From a virus: a stretch of 64,000 bases of DNA. Shown here one piece after another: positions 14,231-22,349 of the stretch; position 1 is the first letter of the stretch; each line of letters opens with the position of its first letter. Position numbers and translations under genes: made by a program. Under the pieces are notes generated by a model, which was given only the letters and a program-made list of their open reading frames with translations, searched no databases and was not told the origin of the DNA. Where the stretch lies: positions 19,915 through 83,914 of IMG/VR virus record IMGVR_UViG_3300050021_000500. The stretch is one strand, 5' to 3'.

Positions 14231-14851
14231 ATGGATGATCTGAAAACGACGGTAGCACGAAACGAAACGCCAGGCCGGCAGGAATTGGCCAAGGCAACCG
14301 TGACCGACGCCATCAAAAAAGACCTGCGGGATAATCCCCCTGGCCGCCTCTACGATCCCGGCGCCCGCGCTTTCAACCTGATGCAGGAATTGGACCCCTC
14401 AACTCAGGCACACGTACTTTTGGGAGTGATCGCCGGCATGTACCAACAGCAGGGGGATCAGGTCGTCAGGAAGAAGATGGAGTCCGAACCCCGGCAGGGA
14501 TGGCTGGCCATGTCGGAGTACGCGCACGTTCCGCAGGTGCTCAAGGTTAAGGCTGGGTTCGTGTCCACGGATGATGCCTCGCCGGAACAATACACCGAAT
14601 CTCTGGAAGGGGCGGAAGCGCGGCTTCGGGCGTGGCTGCTACCGCGAGTTTCGGCGGACAACCTGCGGCTCCAAAGGCAGAAGATCCGCGAGATGAAGAA
14701 GGCCCGGCGCGGCGCGGCACTTCAGTACGCTGGCGCGCCGGAAATGAGCATCGGGCAGGCCATGGCGCTGCACTTGGCGAACTTGGAAAGCCCGAGAGCC
14801 AAGCACTACCGTGCAATCGCCTCGAAGGGCGGAAAGGCGAAAAACCGGTGA
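14231..14851 (+). CDS. hypothetical protein
   Basis: 206 residues, GAGGAG upstream. Helical; no catalytic motif. Contains TQAHVLLGVIAGMYQQQGDQ and a basic region (RLQRQKIREMKKARRGAA), ending GGKAKNR. The basic stretches suggest nucleic-acid contact. First large gene of the rightward unit. Confidence 0.65.
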   Translation: MDDLKTTVARNETPGRQELAKATVTDAIKKDLRDNPPGRLYDPGARAFNLMQELDPSTQAHVLLGVIAGMYQQQGDQVVRKKMESEPRQGWLAMSEYAHVPQVLKVKAGFVSTDDASPEQYTESLEGAEARLRAWLLPRVSADNLRLQRQKIREMKKARRGAALQYAGAPEMSIGQAMALHLANLESPRAKHYRAIASKGGKAKNR

Positions 14852-14979
14852 ACGAAGAATCAACAACTTACTGGCACTACACGATGTGGCTGCGCAACCA
14901 CGAAACGGGACCGTGGGGCCAAACGAATAATCAAGAAGATCCCGGAACAGAAAAAGCCCGCATTGTGTTGCGGGGCTGA
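14848..14979 (+). CDS. 43-residue peptide
   Basis: GTG start overlapping the previous stop (GTGA). Aromatic-rich (TTYWHYTMWLRNHETGPWGQ). Small, conserved coupling argues that it is translated. Confidence 0.5.
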   Translation: MNEESTTYWHYTMWLRNHETGPWGQTNNQEDPGTEKARIVLRG

Positions 14980-15009
14980 CACACCTCAGGAAAAAGTAGA
15001 AGGAGAACA

Positions 15010-15405
15010 ATGCGAACACGAAACGTCCTCGCCGCCTTAATGGGGCTGATACTCACGGCTGTCATTGCCACCGCTCAGATCCAAGCCAGTCCGGCGCCGG
15101 TGGCACCGAAGCACCATCACAAGGCGCTCGGCACATTGCTATTTGTCGGCGGCGTCGGCTTGGTGGCTCTGGGCGCTATCGCTTTATCGCGGCCCTGCCC
15201 CGCTGTGGACCGCTCTCAGCAAATATCCCTGCAAACCGGGAGCCTGGCAGGCGCGGGCTCCTGTGGATCCTCGTGGTTTCAGAAGGACAAAACGGCCATC
15301 GGCGCTTCGGGAATCGGGGCTGGAGCGGTCTTGGTGGTGGCCGGCATCGCCGTCATGCGTAAATCGGAGAAACCCGAAGTCTCTACGGCAGGTGTAATCA
15401 AATAG
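15010..15405 (+). CDS. exported/membrane protein
   Basis: 131 residues, AAGGAG eight bases before ATG. Signal-like N-terminus (VLAALMGLILTAVIATAQIQA), then two hydrophobic helices (LLFVGGVGLVALGAIAL and GASGIGAGAVLVVAGIAVM) separated by a polar loop with Cys. Could be an inner-membrane protein of lysogenic conversion; unidentified. Confidence 0.7.
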   Translation: MRTRNVLAALMGLILTAVIATAQIQASPAPVAPKHHHKALGTLLFVGGVGLVALGAIALSRPCPAVDRSQQISLQTGSLAGAGSCGSSWFQKDKTAIGASGIGAGAVLVVAGIAVMRKSEKPEVSTAGVIK

Positions 15406-15408
15406 GCG

Positions 15409-15591
15409 GTGATCATGAGTTGGGAAGCATGGGGCAGCGATGAATCGGTCGATATCGACCAACTCTACAACCGGGGTTGGGAGTCGGATTCGGACTGCGA
15501 CAAATGGTGGAAGGCTGGAGAGCCAGAGACTGTATACACGATGGCTGAAGCTATCCAAGCCTACGAGGATTGGCTCTATGCCGAAGACTGA
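15409..15591 (+). CDS. small acidic protein
   Basis: 58-60 residues (GTG at 15409 or ATG at 15415). Acidic and Trp-rich (SWEAWGSDESVDIDQLYNRG), ending YEDWLYAED. Acidic aromatic composition is like DNA-mimic or inhibitor proteins, but no family is recognised. Confidence 0.55.
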   Translation: MIMSWEAWGSDESVDIDQLYNRGWESDSDCDKWWKAGEPETVYTMAEAIQAYEDWLYAED

Positions 15592-15644
15592 GCGGCGGCG
15601 AATTCCGTGGACTCAACCACAGCGTGTGGCGGCGGTTTAAAGCT

Positions 15645-16259
15645 ATGCGCGCCGCCGTCTATGCCCGCGTCTCCACCACCGATCAAACGTGCGCGCTCCA
15701 ACTCGCCGAGCTGCGAACTTACGTGCAGGCCCGCGGTTGGGATCTCGCCGGTGAGTACGTCGACACCGGCTGGTCTGGTGCCAAAGCATCCCGGCCGGAA
15801 TTGGACCGGCTCATGCGGGACGCGCGCAAGCGCAGCGTGGACTGCGTCCTGGTCTGGAAACTTGACCGGTGGGCGCGCTCCGTCTCCCACCTGGTGAGCA
15901 GCCTCGAGGAGTTGAAAGGCCTCGGCGTGCGTTGGATTGCCGCGACGCAGAATCTGGATACCGACGAGTCCAACCCTGTGGGCCGGCTCATGACGCACCT
16001 CTTGGGAGCGGTGGCGGAGTTCGAGCGGGAGATGATTCGCGAGCGCACCTTAGCGGGGCTGGCCTACGCGCGGTCCAAGGGTCGTGTGGGGGGCCGGCCG
16101 GCAAAAGTCTTCGACCGCCAGCGTGCCCGGGATATGCGCAGCCAGAATCCACCGGTGAGCTGGCGCACTATCGCCCGCGAGTTGGGGATACCTCAGTCCT
16201 CGATCCGGCAGGCGCTCGGGGGTGTGCGTAAAACCCCTCCGCAAAAACCGCGAAAGTGA
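15645..16259 (+). CDS. second serine recombinase (resolvase/invertase type)
   Basis: 204 residues. MRAAVYARVSTTDQTCALQ carries the nucleophile Ser; WKLDRWARSVSHL and the E-helix (EFEREMIRERTLAGL) complete the catalytic domain; GRPAKVFDRQRARDM then SWRTIARELGIPQSSI is the HTH. It is clearly related to the 808-1374 protein but diverged. The start is taken at MRAAVY because family members begin there. Its 3' end overlaps the convergent methylase gene by 67 bases. Confidence 0.92.
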   Translation: MRAAVYARVSTTDQTCALQLAELRTYVQARGWDLAGEYVDTGWSGAKASRPELDRLMRDARKRSVDCVLVWKLDRWARSVSHLVSSLEELKGLGVRWIAATQNLDTDESNPVGRLMTHLLGAVAEFEREMIRERTLAGLAYARSKGRVGGRPAKVFDRQRARDMRSQNPPVSWRTIARELGIPQSSIRQALGGVRKTPPQKPRK

Positions 16260-17362
16260 GCGCCAGTTAAAGCCTGACGTTTGGCCGGTTGCGGGGTGCG
16301 GTCCTTACCGTTTGTCGCACACCTGGAAACTCCGGCATCCGCGATCGCTGCGAGAAGCGCTCGTTTCTTCAGTGGCGGCATGCGTTCGAGCTTTCCGGCC
16401 CAGCTTGCGATCTGCCGCTTGAGGTCCTGGCGCTGGCGCGTGTTCTCGCCCAAAAATTGGTAATCGTGCAACTCCACGGGTTCGGCAAAGTTGAACCAGA
16501 GCCATTCGGTTGCCATCCCGCCCCGCGTCATCGCCTCGAAGTGGATGCAGTTCCACCGTTTCAGCCTGAAGGTGTACATCTCAGACCAATACCCCGAAAT
16601 CATCACCCGGCACGGCAATTCCAGAATGGTGGCCAACAACTCCGCGTGCTGCTCGTCGCTCATTTCGTGGCGGTAGAGTCGCCCACCGGAACGCGTTTCC
16701 ATCAAGTAGGGTGGATCGCAATAGATTAGGTCGGTAGGCTGGAACGGGTACGACGCCAGGAAGGTGAGGCCGTCGCCGCGGAGGAACCGAAAGCTCGATC
16801 GACCAGCGGCGGATCCACAATCGGCGAGACTGCCGCCGGAGTACTCCGGTACCGGAGCGGCGATTGCGCCGCCGACGGCAGCCGTCCTTGATCGGCCAGC
16901 GGTGAACCTACCGCCGGAGGCCTTCAGCGGCGGATATGCCGCCTGGTGATGGGCACCGCTTCCTGGAACTGACGGCGGACCAACCGCTCCCGGATACAGC
17001 GGCAAACCTGCCGCGCCCACCAGGTCGCGCCAAGCTGCTCCCCCCGGCTTTTCCGCCGTTCCTCGAGCCCCGGCGCTTTCGCCGCTCAGGTCCTTGACGG
17101 CGTTTTCGCCCGTATGCGATCGCCACGACGCGATTACCTCCGCATCCAGGTCCACGCCGATGTTGTACGCCGCCGGCCGCTTTAGCCGCATTACCGCACC
17201 CCCGCCGAGGAACGGTTCGCAGTAAACCGGATGCGGCGGCATAAGATTGATCAGCCGGTGATAGACCCCCGGTCCGGATTTTCCACCTGGATAGCCCATG
17301 GGATCCAGAATCGGCGAAAACGCCGCTGATGTCAAGTAGGCAGGTTCCCGCACACCGCTCAC
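16193..17362 (-). CDS. Dam-type adenine-N6 DNA methyltransferase (class D12)
   Basis: 389 residues (GTG start; MGYPGGKSG at 17299 is an alternative). YPGGKSGPG and CEPFLGGGAVM are the SAM-binding motif X/I pair; DLIYCDPPYLME is catalytic motif IV (DPPY); SGYWSEMY follows as usual. Between motifs I and IV (residues about 90-185) the sequence is Gly/Ala/Pro-rich and unlike the target-recognition domain of Dam, so specificity is uncertain or the region is degenerate. The C-terminal about 60 residues are also atypical. Probably protects phage DNA from restriction. Confidence 0.85.
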   Translation of the reverse strand: MSGVREPAYLTSAAFSPILDPMGYPGGKSGPGVYHRLINLMPPHPVYCEPFLGGGAVMRLKRPAAYNIGVDLDAEVIASWRSHTGENAVKDLSGESAGARGTAEKPGGAAWRDLVGAAGLPLYPGAVGPPSVPGSGAHHQAAYPPLKASGGRFTAGRSRTAAVGGAIAAPVPEYSGGSLADCGSAAGRSSFRFLRGDGLTFLASYPFQPTDLIYCDPPYLMETRSGGRLYRHEMSDEQHAELLATILELPCRVMISGYWSEMYTFRLKRWNCIHFEAMTRGGMATEWLWFNFAEPVELHDYQFLGENTRQRQDLKRQIASWAGKLERMPPLKKRALLAAIADAGVSRCATNGKDRTPQPAKRQALTGAHFRGFCGGVLRTPPSACRIED

Positions 17363-17371
17363 GCCGCCCTG

Positions 17372-18586
17372 CTATTGCACCGGGTGGATCGTCGGCACGG
17401 TTTCCAATTCATCCTCCACATTGACCGCCATCGGCGGCAACCACTTCAGCACCAGTTTGCGATCCGGCGCCAGCATCCCCACCTTGGCCTTCGGGCCAGT
17501 CCAGAACGAATGCCAGTGCGCGCGCCGGATATGGGCCCGCGGACTGGCATGAGTGCCGTCGCCTGGTTTCCTCTGCTCCTGTTCGCGGGCATGGCGGATA
17601 GCGGCGCCCAGGCGGAAGCCGACATCCCACGCCGCGGGCTTCTCGGCCGGGAACATCCGCATGCCGTCCTTGGTCTTCGTCAGCGTCGGCTTCGAGGGCC
17701 GCAAGCGTCCGGTGTCCCGCTGGCACATCTCGGCGTTGGTCGAGCAGAGGTAGAGGACCAGGCTGATGAGCGGGGCGAGATCGGCCGCGCCATATTGCAT
17801 CTCGTGGGCGATGCGGTCCGTCTCCTCGTTGATGGGCGAGTACTTTTCCCGATAGGCGCGATAATCCGCCTCCATGTCGGCAAGCGCCTCTGGGAGCGAC
17901 CCGCGCAAGGTCAGGGGGATGATTTTCAGCGCGGATCCTGCGATATCCAGGCCCAGGCGCAAATGATGCTCGCCCTTGTTGACGTAATCCAGATGCGCGA
18001 AAAATCCGTCGATAGGCTCGCCCGTCGATGAAAGCCTGCGGGCCGGCGTCTCAATGTATACGCACCACTCCGGAATCTGGTGCAACGCTTCCACCGGGAG
18101 TTGGCCGTCGATTGGCGTCTCCCACAGCGCCTCAAAAATGGTCGGGTCATAACGGTAGATGCCCTGCGTCGTCCGCCATGCGCCGAAAAGTGCAAGCCCG
18201 TGGACGTGGCCGGCGAGGGAAGGGCTGAGTGGGGTGAGCCTCGGGACGGCTCCCGTGGCGCTTTGCTGAACCTGCATGTAGGCGCCCAGCACCGACACGG
18301 GAAGAAAGCACCAGGACGGCCAATCGCTGATACGATTCCGCCGCATCGCATCCAGTGCGCGCCAGGTGTTCGGAGACACCCTAGAATAATCGGCGACCAT
18401 CCGGCAAAGTCGCTCGGCGGTTTCGTCCCGTTTGGGCGGCTTGGGCACCTCGGGTGCGACCGGCCCCGCCTGGAGCGCTTTCCGCTCCGCGCGCATCTTC
18501 GTGCAGGCCGGGCAGAGGCCTCCGATCCACTGCCCGGCTATCGGCTCCATCAGTTTGCAATCAATGCAGCCGTGGCGCTTCACCAT
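17372..18586 (-). CDS. AcrVA2-like anti-CRISPR family protein (tentative)
   Basis: 404 residues from MVKRHG (an open frame extends to 18634). N-terminal finger CIDCKLMEP...GLCPAC. The middle has GIYRYDPTIFEALW, LHQIPEWCVYIETPA and GFFAHLDYVN; the end has AHWHSFWTGP and RKLVLKWLPPMAVNV. I associate this series of motifs with AcrVA2 and its many phage/plasmid homologues. AcrVA2 of Moraxella blocks Cas12a by acting on its mRNA/translation; whether distant homologues share this is unknown. Start chosen by the 7-base overlap with the peptide gene upstream. Confidence 0.6.
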   Translation of the reverse strand: MVKRHGCIDCKLMEPIAGQWIGGLCPACTKMRAERKALQAGPVAPEVPKPPKRDETAERLCRMVADYSRVSPNTWRALDAMRRNRISDWPSWCFLPVSVLGAYMQVQQSATGAVPRLTPLSPSLAGHVHGLALFGAWRTTQGIYRYDPTIFEALWETPIDGQLPVEALHQIPEWCVYIETPARRLSSTGEPIDGFFAHLDYVNKGEHHLRLGLDIAGSALKIIPLTLRGSLPEALADMEADYRAYREKYSPINEETDRIAHEMQYGAADLAPLISLVLYLCSTNAEMCQRDTGRLRPSKPTLTKTKDGMRMFPAEKPAAWDVGFRLGAAIRHAREQEQRKPGDGTHASPRAHIRRAHWHSFWTGPKAKVGMLAPDRKLVLKWLPPMAVNVEDELETVPTIHPVQ

Positions 18587-18738
18587 CCACCGCCTTCCCA
18601 ATCGCTCCAGAAGCCGGGCACCTGGGGGACGCACGCCATCTTGCGCCGTTGCGCCAGATCGCGCAGCCGGACGGCTTGCGCCTCCACGATGAGCGCAAGC
18701 CGAAATGCGAAGTACCAGAAGAAGTAGGACCGCCGCAT
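18580..18738 (-). CDS. 52-residue peptide upstream of AcrVA2-like gene
   Basis: N-terminus aromatic/hydrophobic (SYFFWYFAFRLALIVEA), then basic, ending EGGGW. Stop overlaps the ATG of the AcrVA2-like gene, so the two are coupled. It may be a membrane-associated partner. Confidence 0.6.
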   Translation of the reverse strand: MRRSYFFWYFAFRLALIVEAQAVRLRDLAQRRKMACVPQVPGFWSDWEGGGW

Positions 18739-18740
18739 AA

Positions 18741-19841
18741 TCAGACCTTGATCCGCCGGGTAAACTGGAACGGCCCTGAGGGGATCGTCACCAGCGCGTG
18801 GTACTCGGTCGGGCCGGGTTGGTCTTCGGGATCCATGACCCCATCCTCATCCCGCGTGCAATTGAGAACCTTGCGGAATTCGACGGTGGACCCATCCGGC
18901 AACATCAGACGTGGGTTAGGGAGATTTACTTCCGGGTCCGGAGGGGCCTGCATGTGCTTCCATCGCGCGTATACGGCGGGCGGGATGCAATCGACGCCAG
19001 AGTCACCGCACGGGCAATCGTTATCCTGGCAGACCACGGAATCCGGGCACTCCGCCGGCAGCCCGGCGGCATCCAGCGCGGCGTTGGCCATGCGGCTGAT
19101 GACGGTCTTGCGGCAGAGGAGATCCTCGGCGTACTGCTGCTGGAGTAGCGCGTCACCGGAGGCGGCGACGAATGCGGCGATGGCGTCGGTCTTGGCTTGC
19201 TCCAGAGCAGCGTCAGCCGCGTCCTTGCGCGCTTTCTCTTCGGCGCACTTCCGGGCATAGATCGCGCTCTTCTCTTTTTCGGCCGCCAGAAACTCCGCGA
19301 AGCGGCGCGACGCTTCGGCGACATAAGCTGTCGCCATATCATCCGTCCGGTCGCTGATGTCGGTATAGGCGACGTGGCGGCGATCATACTCGGAGGTGAC
19401 CGGCTTGTCCGACGCCAGGAATTCCCGGATCGCGGCATCGGTCTTATCCACCTTGGCCTGTTCCGCCGCGGCCAATTTCGAGATGCCGCTCTTGACCAGC
19501 GCCAGGATGTCGGCTTGTGCATCCGGGATCAGGGGGATATCCAAGCCGTAATGGCTCCCCGAGGCTCCCTTGTACCACTGCCGGCCTTCCTCGCAGCCAG
19601 CCGCCAGAAGCGCTTTGTACTGCGGGACGGTCACGTTGATGACTTGCGCGTCTTCCTTCCGCGTGGCAGCGGGGCAGAGGTTGAGGTACGGCATGCCGTC
19701 GTCGGTGACCTGCATGAGCGCGAGGTCCTCAGTGGGCACCTCTACACTAATGGATTGTTTGCGCGCTACCGGCTGGCCAGTGGCCGCCATCTGCGCTCTC
19801 TGTGCCTGCTCGGTGAGCAGATAAGTGATCGTTGCTTGCAT
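18741..19841 (-). CDS. hypothetical protein with coiled coil and Cys cluster
   Basis: 366 residues. N-terminal mixed region with CPAATRKEDAQVINVTVPQ; a long Ala/Glu/Lys helix (residues about 120-250) that may be a coiled coil; a Cys cluster CPDSVVCQDNDCPCGDSGVDC near 265-285; beta-rich end. No known family. Being cotranscribed with the AcrVA2-like gene it may belong to the same early counter-defence group. Confidence 0.7.
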   Translation of the reverse strand: MQATITYLLTEQAQRAQMAATGQPVARKQSISVEVPTEDLALMQVTDDGMPYLNLCPAATRKEDAQVINVTVPQYKALLAAGCEEGRQWYKGASGSHYGLDIPLIPDAQADILALVKSGISKLAAAEQAKVDKTDAAIREFLASDKPVTSEYDRRHVAYTDISDRTDDMATAYVAEASRRFAEFLAAEKEKSAIYARKCAEEKARKDAADAALEQAKTDAIAAFVAASGDALLQQQYAEDLLCRKTVISRMANAALDAAGLPAECPDSVVCQDNDCPCGDSGVDCIPPAVYARWKHMQAPPDPEVNLPNPRLMLPDGSTVEFRKVLNCTRDEDGVMDPEDQPGPTEYHALVTIPSGPFQFTRRIKV

Positions 19842-19913
19842 GGTGTTGCTCCTTTGGGCTGTGCCCGACGCCTCACGGCGTTTCGTCCCCGGCCCAGGGG
19901 GACTCGTCAGGGG

Positions 19914-20180
19914 CTATGCGGCACAGGCGAGCGCGATCCAATCCGCTCCGACCTGCACGCGCCTGGTGCTCGCGTGGTACCACGTCGGCCAGCGATAGGC
20001 CGAGGGGTGCCGTACGATGGTCTTGCCGCTCGGGGTCGTCCAGTAGTAGGACTCGCCGGCCGTGCGCGGTGCGAGCGCGATGCCGGGGATAACCTCGATG
20101 TGGATGTTGGCTTGGGGCTGGTTTGCCGAGCGCAGGATCGCGCGGCGAATGGTGGGGGTAATCGTCGAATTATTGGTCAC
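19914..20180 (-). CDS. hypothetical protein
   Basis: 88 residues, first gene after the promoter at 20255. Beta-rich with many aromatic residues (SYYWTTPSGKTIVRHPSAYRW). No family recognised. Confidence 0.6.
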   Translation of the reverse strand: MTNNSTITPTIRRAILRSANQPQANIHIEVIPGIALAPRTAGESYYWTTPSGKTIVRHPSAYRWPTWYHASTRRVQVGADWIALACAA

Positions 20181-20254
20181 TGTGTGACTCCTTTTTGCGG
20201 CCGATGGCCGCGGGGTGCTTCTGGCCGGGTGTCCCGGTCCCTTATTGCATTTTC

Positions 20255-20284
20255 AGAATATCAGCTTCCGGCACACTTTGTCAA
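20255..20284 (-). promoter_or_regulatory. promoter for leftward 20.2-16.2 kb genes
   Basis: Minus strand TTGACA (20279-20284), 18 bases, TATTCT (20255-20260), facing the gene that starts at 20180. Lies in an AT-rich divergent gap with the plus-strand HTH gene. Confidence 0.75.
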
Positions 20285-20332
20285 GCACAAAATTAATAAT
20301 TATTTTTGCCTCTCCTGGCCTATACTGGGGGC

Positions 20333-20650
20333 ATGGCCAGGCCATCCACCCTCACCCCCGCGCAGCTCGCCAAAATCCACGCCATGGGCCGGCGCGGCGT
20401 CCTCCAGCGGGATATCGCGCAGGCGGTCGGGCTGACGGCCCCGCGCATCTCCCAGATCCTGGCCGGCACCGGGAAACGGGCCAAGCGCGGCGGTGCGGCG
20501 GCGGTCGAGCGTGATCGGGCCATCCGGCTCGCGGCGGCGATAGTTCCAGTCCGCGACCTGGCGGACCAGCACCACCTCACCCGAGCCCGGATCTACCAGA
20601 TCCTCGCCCCTCACGCCGCCGCAGCCAGGCGCCCCGCCATCCGGTCGTAG
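20333..20650 (+). CDS. small HTH regulator
   Basis: 105 residues from MARPSTLTPAQLAKI. GVLQRDIAQAVGLTAPRISQIL is a resolvase/Xre-like helix-turn-helix, and a second weaker one (VRDLADQHHLTRARIYQIL) follows, so the protein may bind two half-sites. TATACT ends 6 bases before ATG, predicting a leaderless mRNA. It is divergent from the 20180 gene and may regulate it. Its 3' end overlaps a convergent gene by 40 bases. Confidence 0.75.
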   Translation: MARPSTLTPAQLAKIHAMGRRGVLQRDIAQAVGLTAPRISQILAGTGKRAKRGGAAAVERDRAIRLAAAIVPVRDLADQHHLTRARIYQILAPHAAAARRPAIRS

Positions 20651-21124
20651 ACGGCGCAGAGTACGGCCTTCCTCACTGCCGGCGGCTCCGGCGCCAGCGC
20701 CGACTCGATGGCCGCCAGGACCTGTTCGCTGACTTCCCGGCCGCGGTTGTAAGGCCCGAATAGCCGGCTCACGCAAAATCAAGGCCCACTCGGAACCCAC
20801 AGCCAGCGCCCGCGCGATCTCCCGCCAGTCTCTGGCCACCCGGTCGTAGCGCCACAGAATCCAGAGATTCTCCCGCTCCCGGTTGCGTTGGCGCCAAGTG
20901 CCTTGCGGGCCGGCAAACTCCAGCGCGGCGGGATGCTCTCGGAGTTCGGCGGCTAGAATCTGGCCGCCCGGCTGAAATAGGGCGCCGTGGAAGCCCGCCG
21001 CGCTCCAGGCGTCTGGTTCGACCTGGGTGAGCATTCGGACGTGGGTGAATTGCCGCCGGTTCTCAGGGCACGTATTCGGTAATCGGATCATTTTGTCGAT
21101 TTCGGTGATATTGTTGTTTTGCAT
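20611..21124 (-). pseudogene. frameshifted hypothetical gene
   Basis: Starts MQNNNITEIDKM behind AGGTGG. About 120 residues (through ENLWILWRYDRVARDWREI and ILREPAIRAL) read well in one frame; the sensible ending (REVSEQVLAAIESALAPEPP, then VYDRMAGRL) is in another frame that begins near 20740-20755. Either one base has been gained/lost, or two genes overlap: a GTG at 20772 would give a separate 53-residue product (MSRLFGPYNRG). The continuing first frame beyond 20740 is Gly/Arg noise and is not believed. Confidence 0.55.
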
Positions 21125-21296
21125 GATCGCCACCTCATTGGCGTCCTGCTGGGGTCCGTGCTGTTGATAGCAGCGCGGGCCCCGCTTCGTTTTCGATATT
21201 CCACCCAAACAGGCATTCGGTCAAGCGGGTAGTGTACCGGGTGGGGTGTACCAGGTACGTACTCCCGGTGCTGGGTTGGTTTTAAAAGAAACGAAC

Positions 21297-21381
21297 AAAA
21301 AGAGGGAAGGGATCTTCTCTCATCATCTTCGGGGTTGGATTGGAAATGATAATGATGAGAGAAGAGCGCCCCCTCTTTCTT
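21297..21381 (+). ncRNA. long hairpin in gene-free stretch
   Basis: The 343 bases from 21209 to 21551 hold no convincing gene. This part forms a 13-bp perfect stem (CTTCTCTCATCAT at 21314 with ATGATGAGAGAAG ending 21364) enclosed by an outer AAGAGGG / CCCTCTT pairing and followed by a pyrimidine-rich tract. It may be a structured RNA or a strong terminator for the minus or plus transcripts. No homology to a known RNA is apparent. Confidence 0.45.
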
Positions 21382-21460
21382 CTTATTACTTCTTCTTCTG
21401 TCCGACGCGCGCGTTCCTTATATATAGGGCCGGAGAAAGCGTTCTGTACAATTTGAAATC

Positions 21461-21510
21461 GGACTTCGTACGAAGTGGAAAAGGGTCTGTACGAAGTCCC
21501 TTATTTTTTC
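21461..21510 (+). terminator. intrinsic terminator, plus strand
   Basis: 11-bp perfect inverted repeat GGACTTCGTAC / GTACGAAGTCC with a 17-nt loop, then TTATTTTTTC. The left half also contains a self-palindrome (ACTTCGTACGAAGT), so two alternative stems are possible. It would end any transcript coming from the structured region upstream and insulate the 21552 gene. Confidence 0.75.
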
Positions 21511-21512
21511 TC

Positions 21513-21542
21513 TTGACGATTAGCATCAATCGGACGTACTAT
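21513..21542 (+). promoter_or_regulatory. promoter with -10 element 9 bases before start codon
   Basis: TTGACG (21513-21518), 18 bases, TACTAT (21537-21542); the ATG at 21552 follows 9 bases later, so the transcript should start at or next to the AUG (leaderless). Directly downstream of the terminator. Confidence 0.65.
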
Positions 21543-21551
21543 ACCGATTGG

Positions 21552-21737
21552 ATGTCTACCCCCACCAAACACCCAAAACGCCGCTGGAGGAAAGTTCCCC
21601 TGGCGGAGCGCCGGCGCCTGATGGCGGAGCTGAATCAGATCCGTACCGATCGCGCCACAGCGCGCAAATTGGCCGAAGCCCTAGAGCGCGTGCGAGCGGC
21701 GGGGTATGAAGTGAAACAGGAAGGGGCGGCGAGTTGA
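21552..21737 (+). CDS. small basic protein
   Basis: 61 residues. Very basic N-terminus (TKHPKRRWRKVPLAERRRL), then a helix (RTDRATARKLAEALERVRAA). Probably leaderless, given the promoter position. May be a DNA-binding regulator. Confidence 0.65.
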   Translation: MSTPTKHPKRRWRKVPLAERRRLMAELNQIRTDRATARKLAEALERVRAAGYEVKQEGAAS

Positions 21738-21777
21738 GAACTTCGAAATCTGCTTCCGATAACAAACGGACTTTCGG

Positions 21778-22068
21778 ATGTCGGATGCGGATGACGAATA
21801 TTATGTCAACTTTTGGCGCAATATCCGTTACCAGAAGCATTGGCCGCGCGAGACCGCCTCCCAATGCTTTCTCGTCGCTGCTTCTATCTTGGCGGAACGG
21901 AGCAGCAATAAGCCAACGCGCTGGAGAGACGACGCGACCTACCTTGATTGTGCCGTAGAACCCCTCCAAGCGCAAACCTTTTCTAATGGTCCTGAAAGGA
22001 GTTTGCATTCCCATGAGTTCCAAGAGATCCATTGCGCCTGTACGCCCCCGCTACAGCGTCCGCACTGA
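21778..22068 (+). CDS. uncertain ORF
   Basis: 96 codons; starts MSDADDEYYVNFWRN with a plausible first 60 residues, but no ribosome-binding site and its end overlaps the better supported gene at 22013. It may be a real gene with a displaced stop, or noise. Confidence 0.3.
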   Translation: MSDADDEYYVNFWRNIRYQKHWPRETASQCFLVAASILAERSSNKPTRWRDDATYLDCAVEPLQAQTFSNGPERSLHSHEFQEIHCACTPPLQRPH

Positions 22069-22261
22069 CGGCCCCGCGGGTATCGAAGAAATCGGCATCG
22101 GCACCGACCTGAACGCGGAGATCGCGTTCGCCCGAAGGCATCACGGCGCCACCCGGCAGAAAACCTGGATCTGGGACATCCGCACGGGTATGACGGTGCA
22201 TCGGATCGAGCGCGGTGAGGCCACACAGCAGTTTTTCCCAGCGCGAGGAGCCACCATATGA
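22013..22261 (+). CDS. hypothetical protein
   Basis: 82 residues from MSSKRSIAPVRPRYSV, with AAAGGAG eleven bases before ATG. Mixed composition, RRHHGATRQKTWIWDI core. No known family. Confidence 0.6.
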   Translation: MSSKRSIAPVRPRYSVRTDGPAGIEEIGIGTDLNAEIAFARRHHGATRQKTWIWDIRTGMTVHRIERGEATQQFFPARGATI

Positions 22262-22311
22262 CGACGTTGGCGGTGGAAAACTTAAATATTGGAAACAAAG
22301 CACTTATTTTT

Positions 22312-22337
22312 AAAAGCGTATCTGTACAGACGCTTTT
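22312..22337 (+). terminator. hairpin before replication-type gene
   Basis: AAAAGCG / CGCTTTT with an inner CTG-TA-CAG stem, ending in four T. It sits 12 bases before the 22350 start codon, so it may also hide the ribosome-binding site, which is weak. Confidence 0.45.
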
Positions 22338-22349
22338 GGGGCCAAGTAA

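Noticed and set aside
19197-20435. 412-codon plus-strand ORF
   Set aside because: Shadow of the 18741-19841 gene and promoter region; low-complexity Arg-rich translation.
20300-20740. C-terminal extension of the minus-strand frame that begins at 21208
   Set aside because: Gly/Arg-rich noise antisense to the HTH gene; the better frame shifts near 20745.
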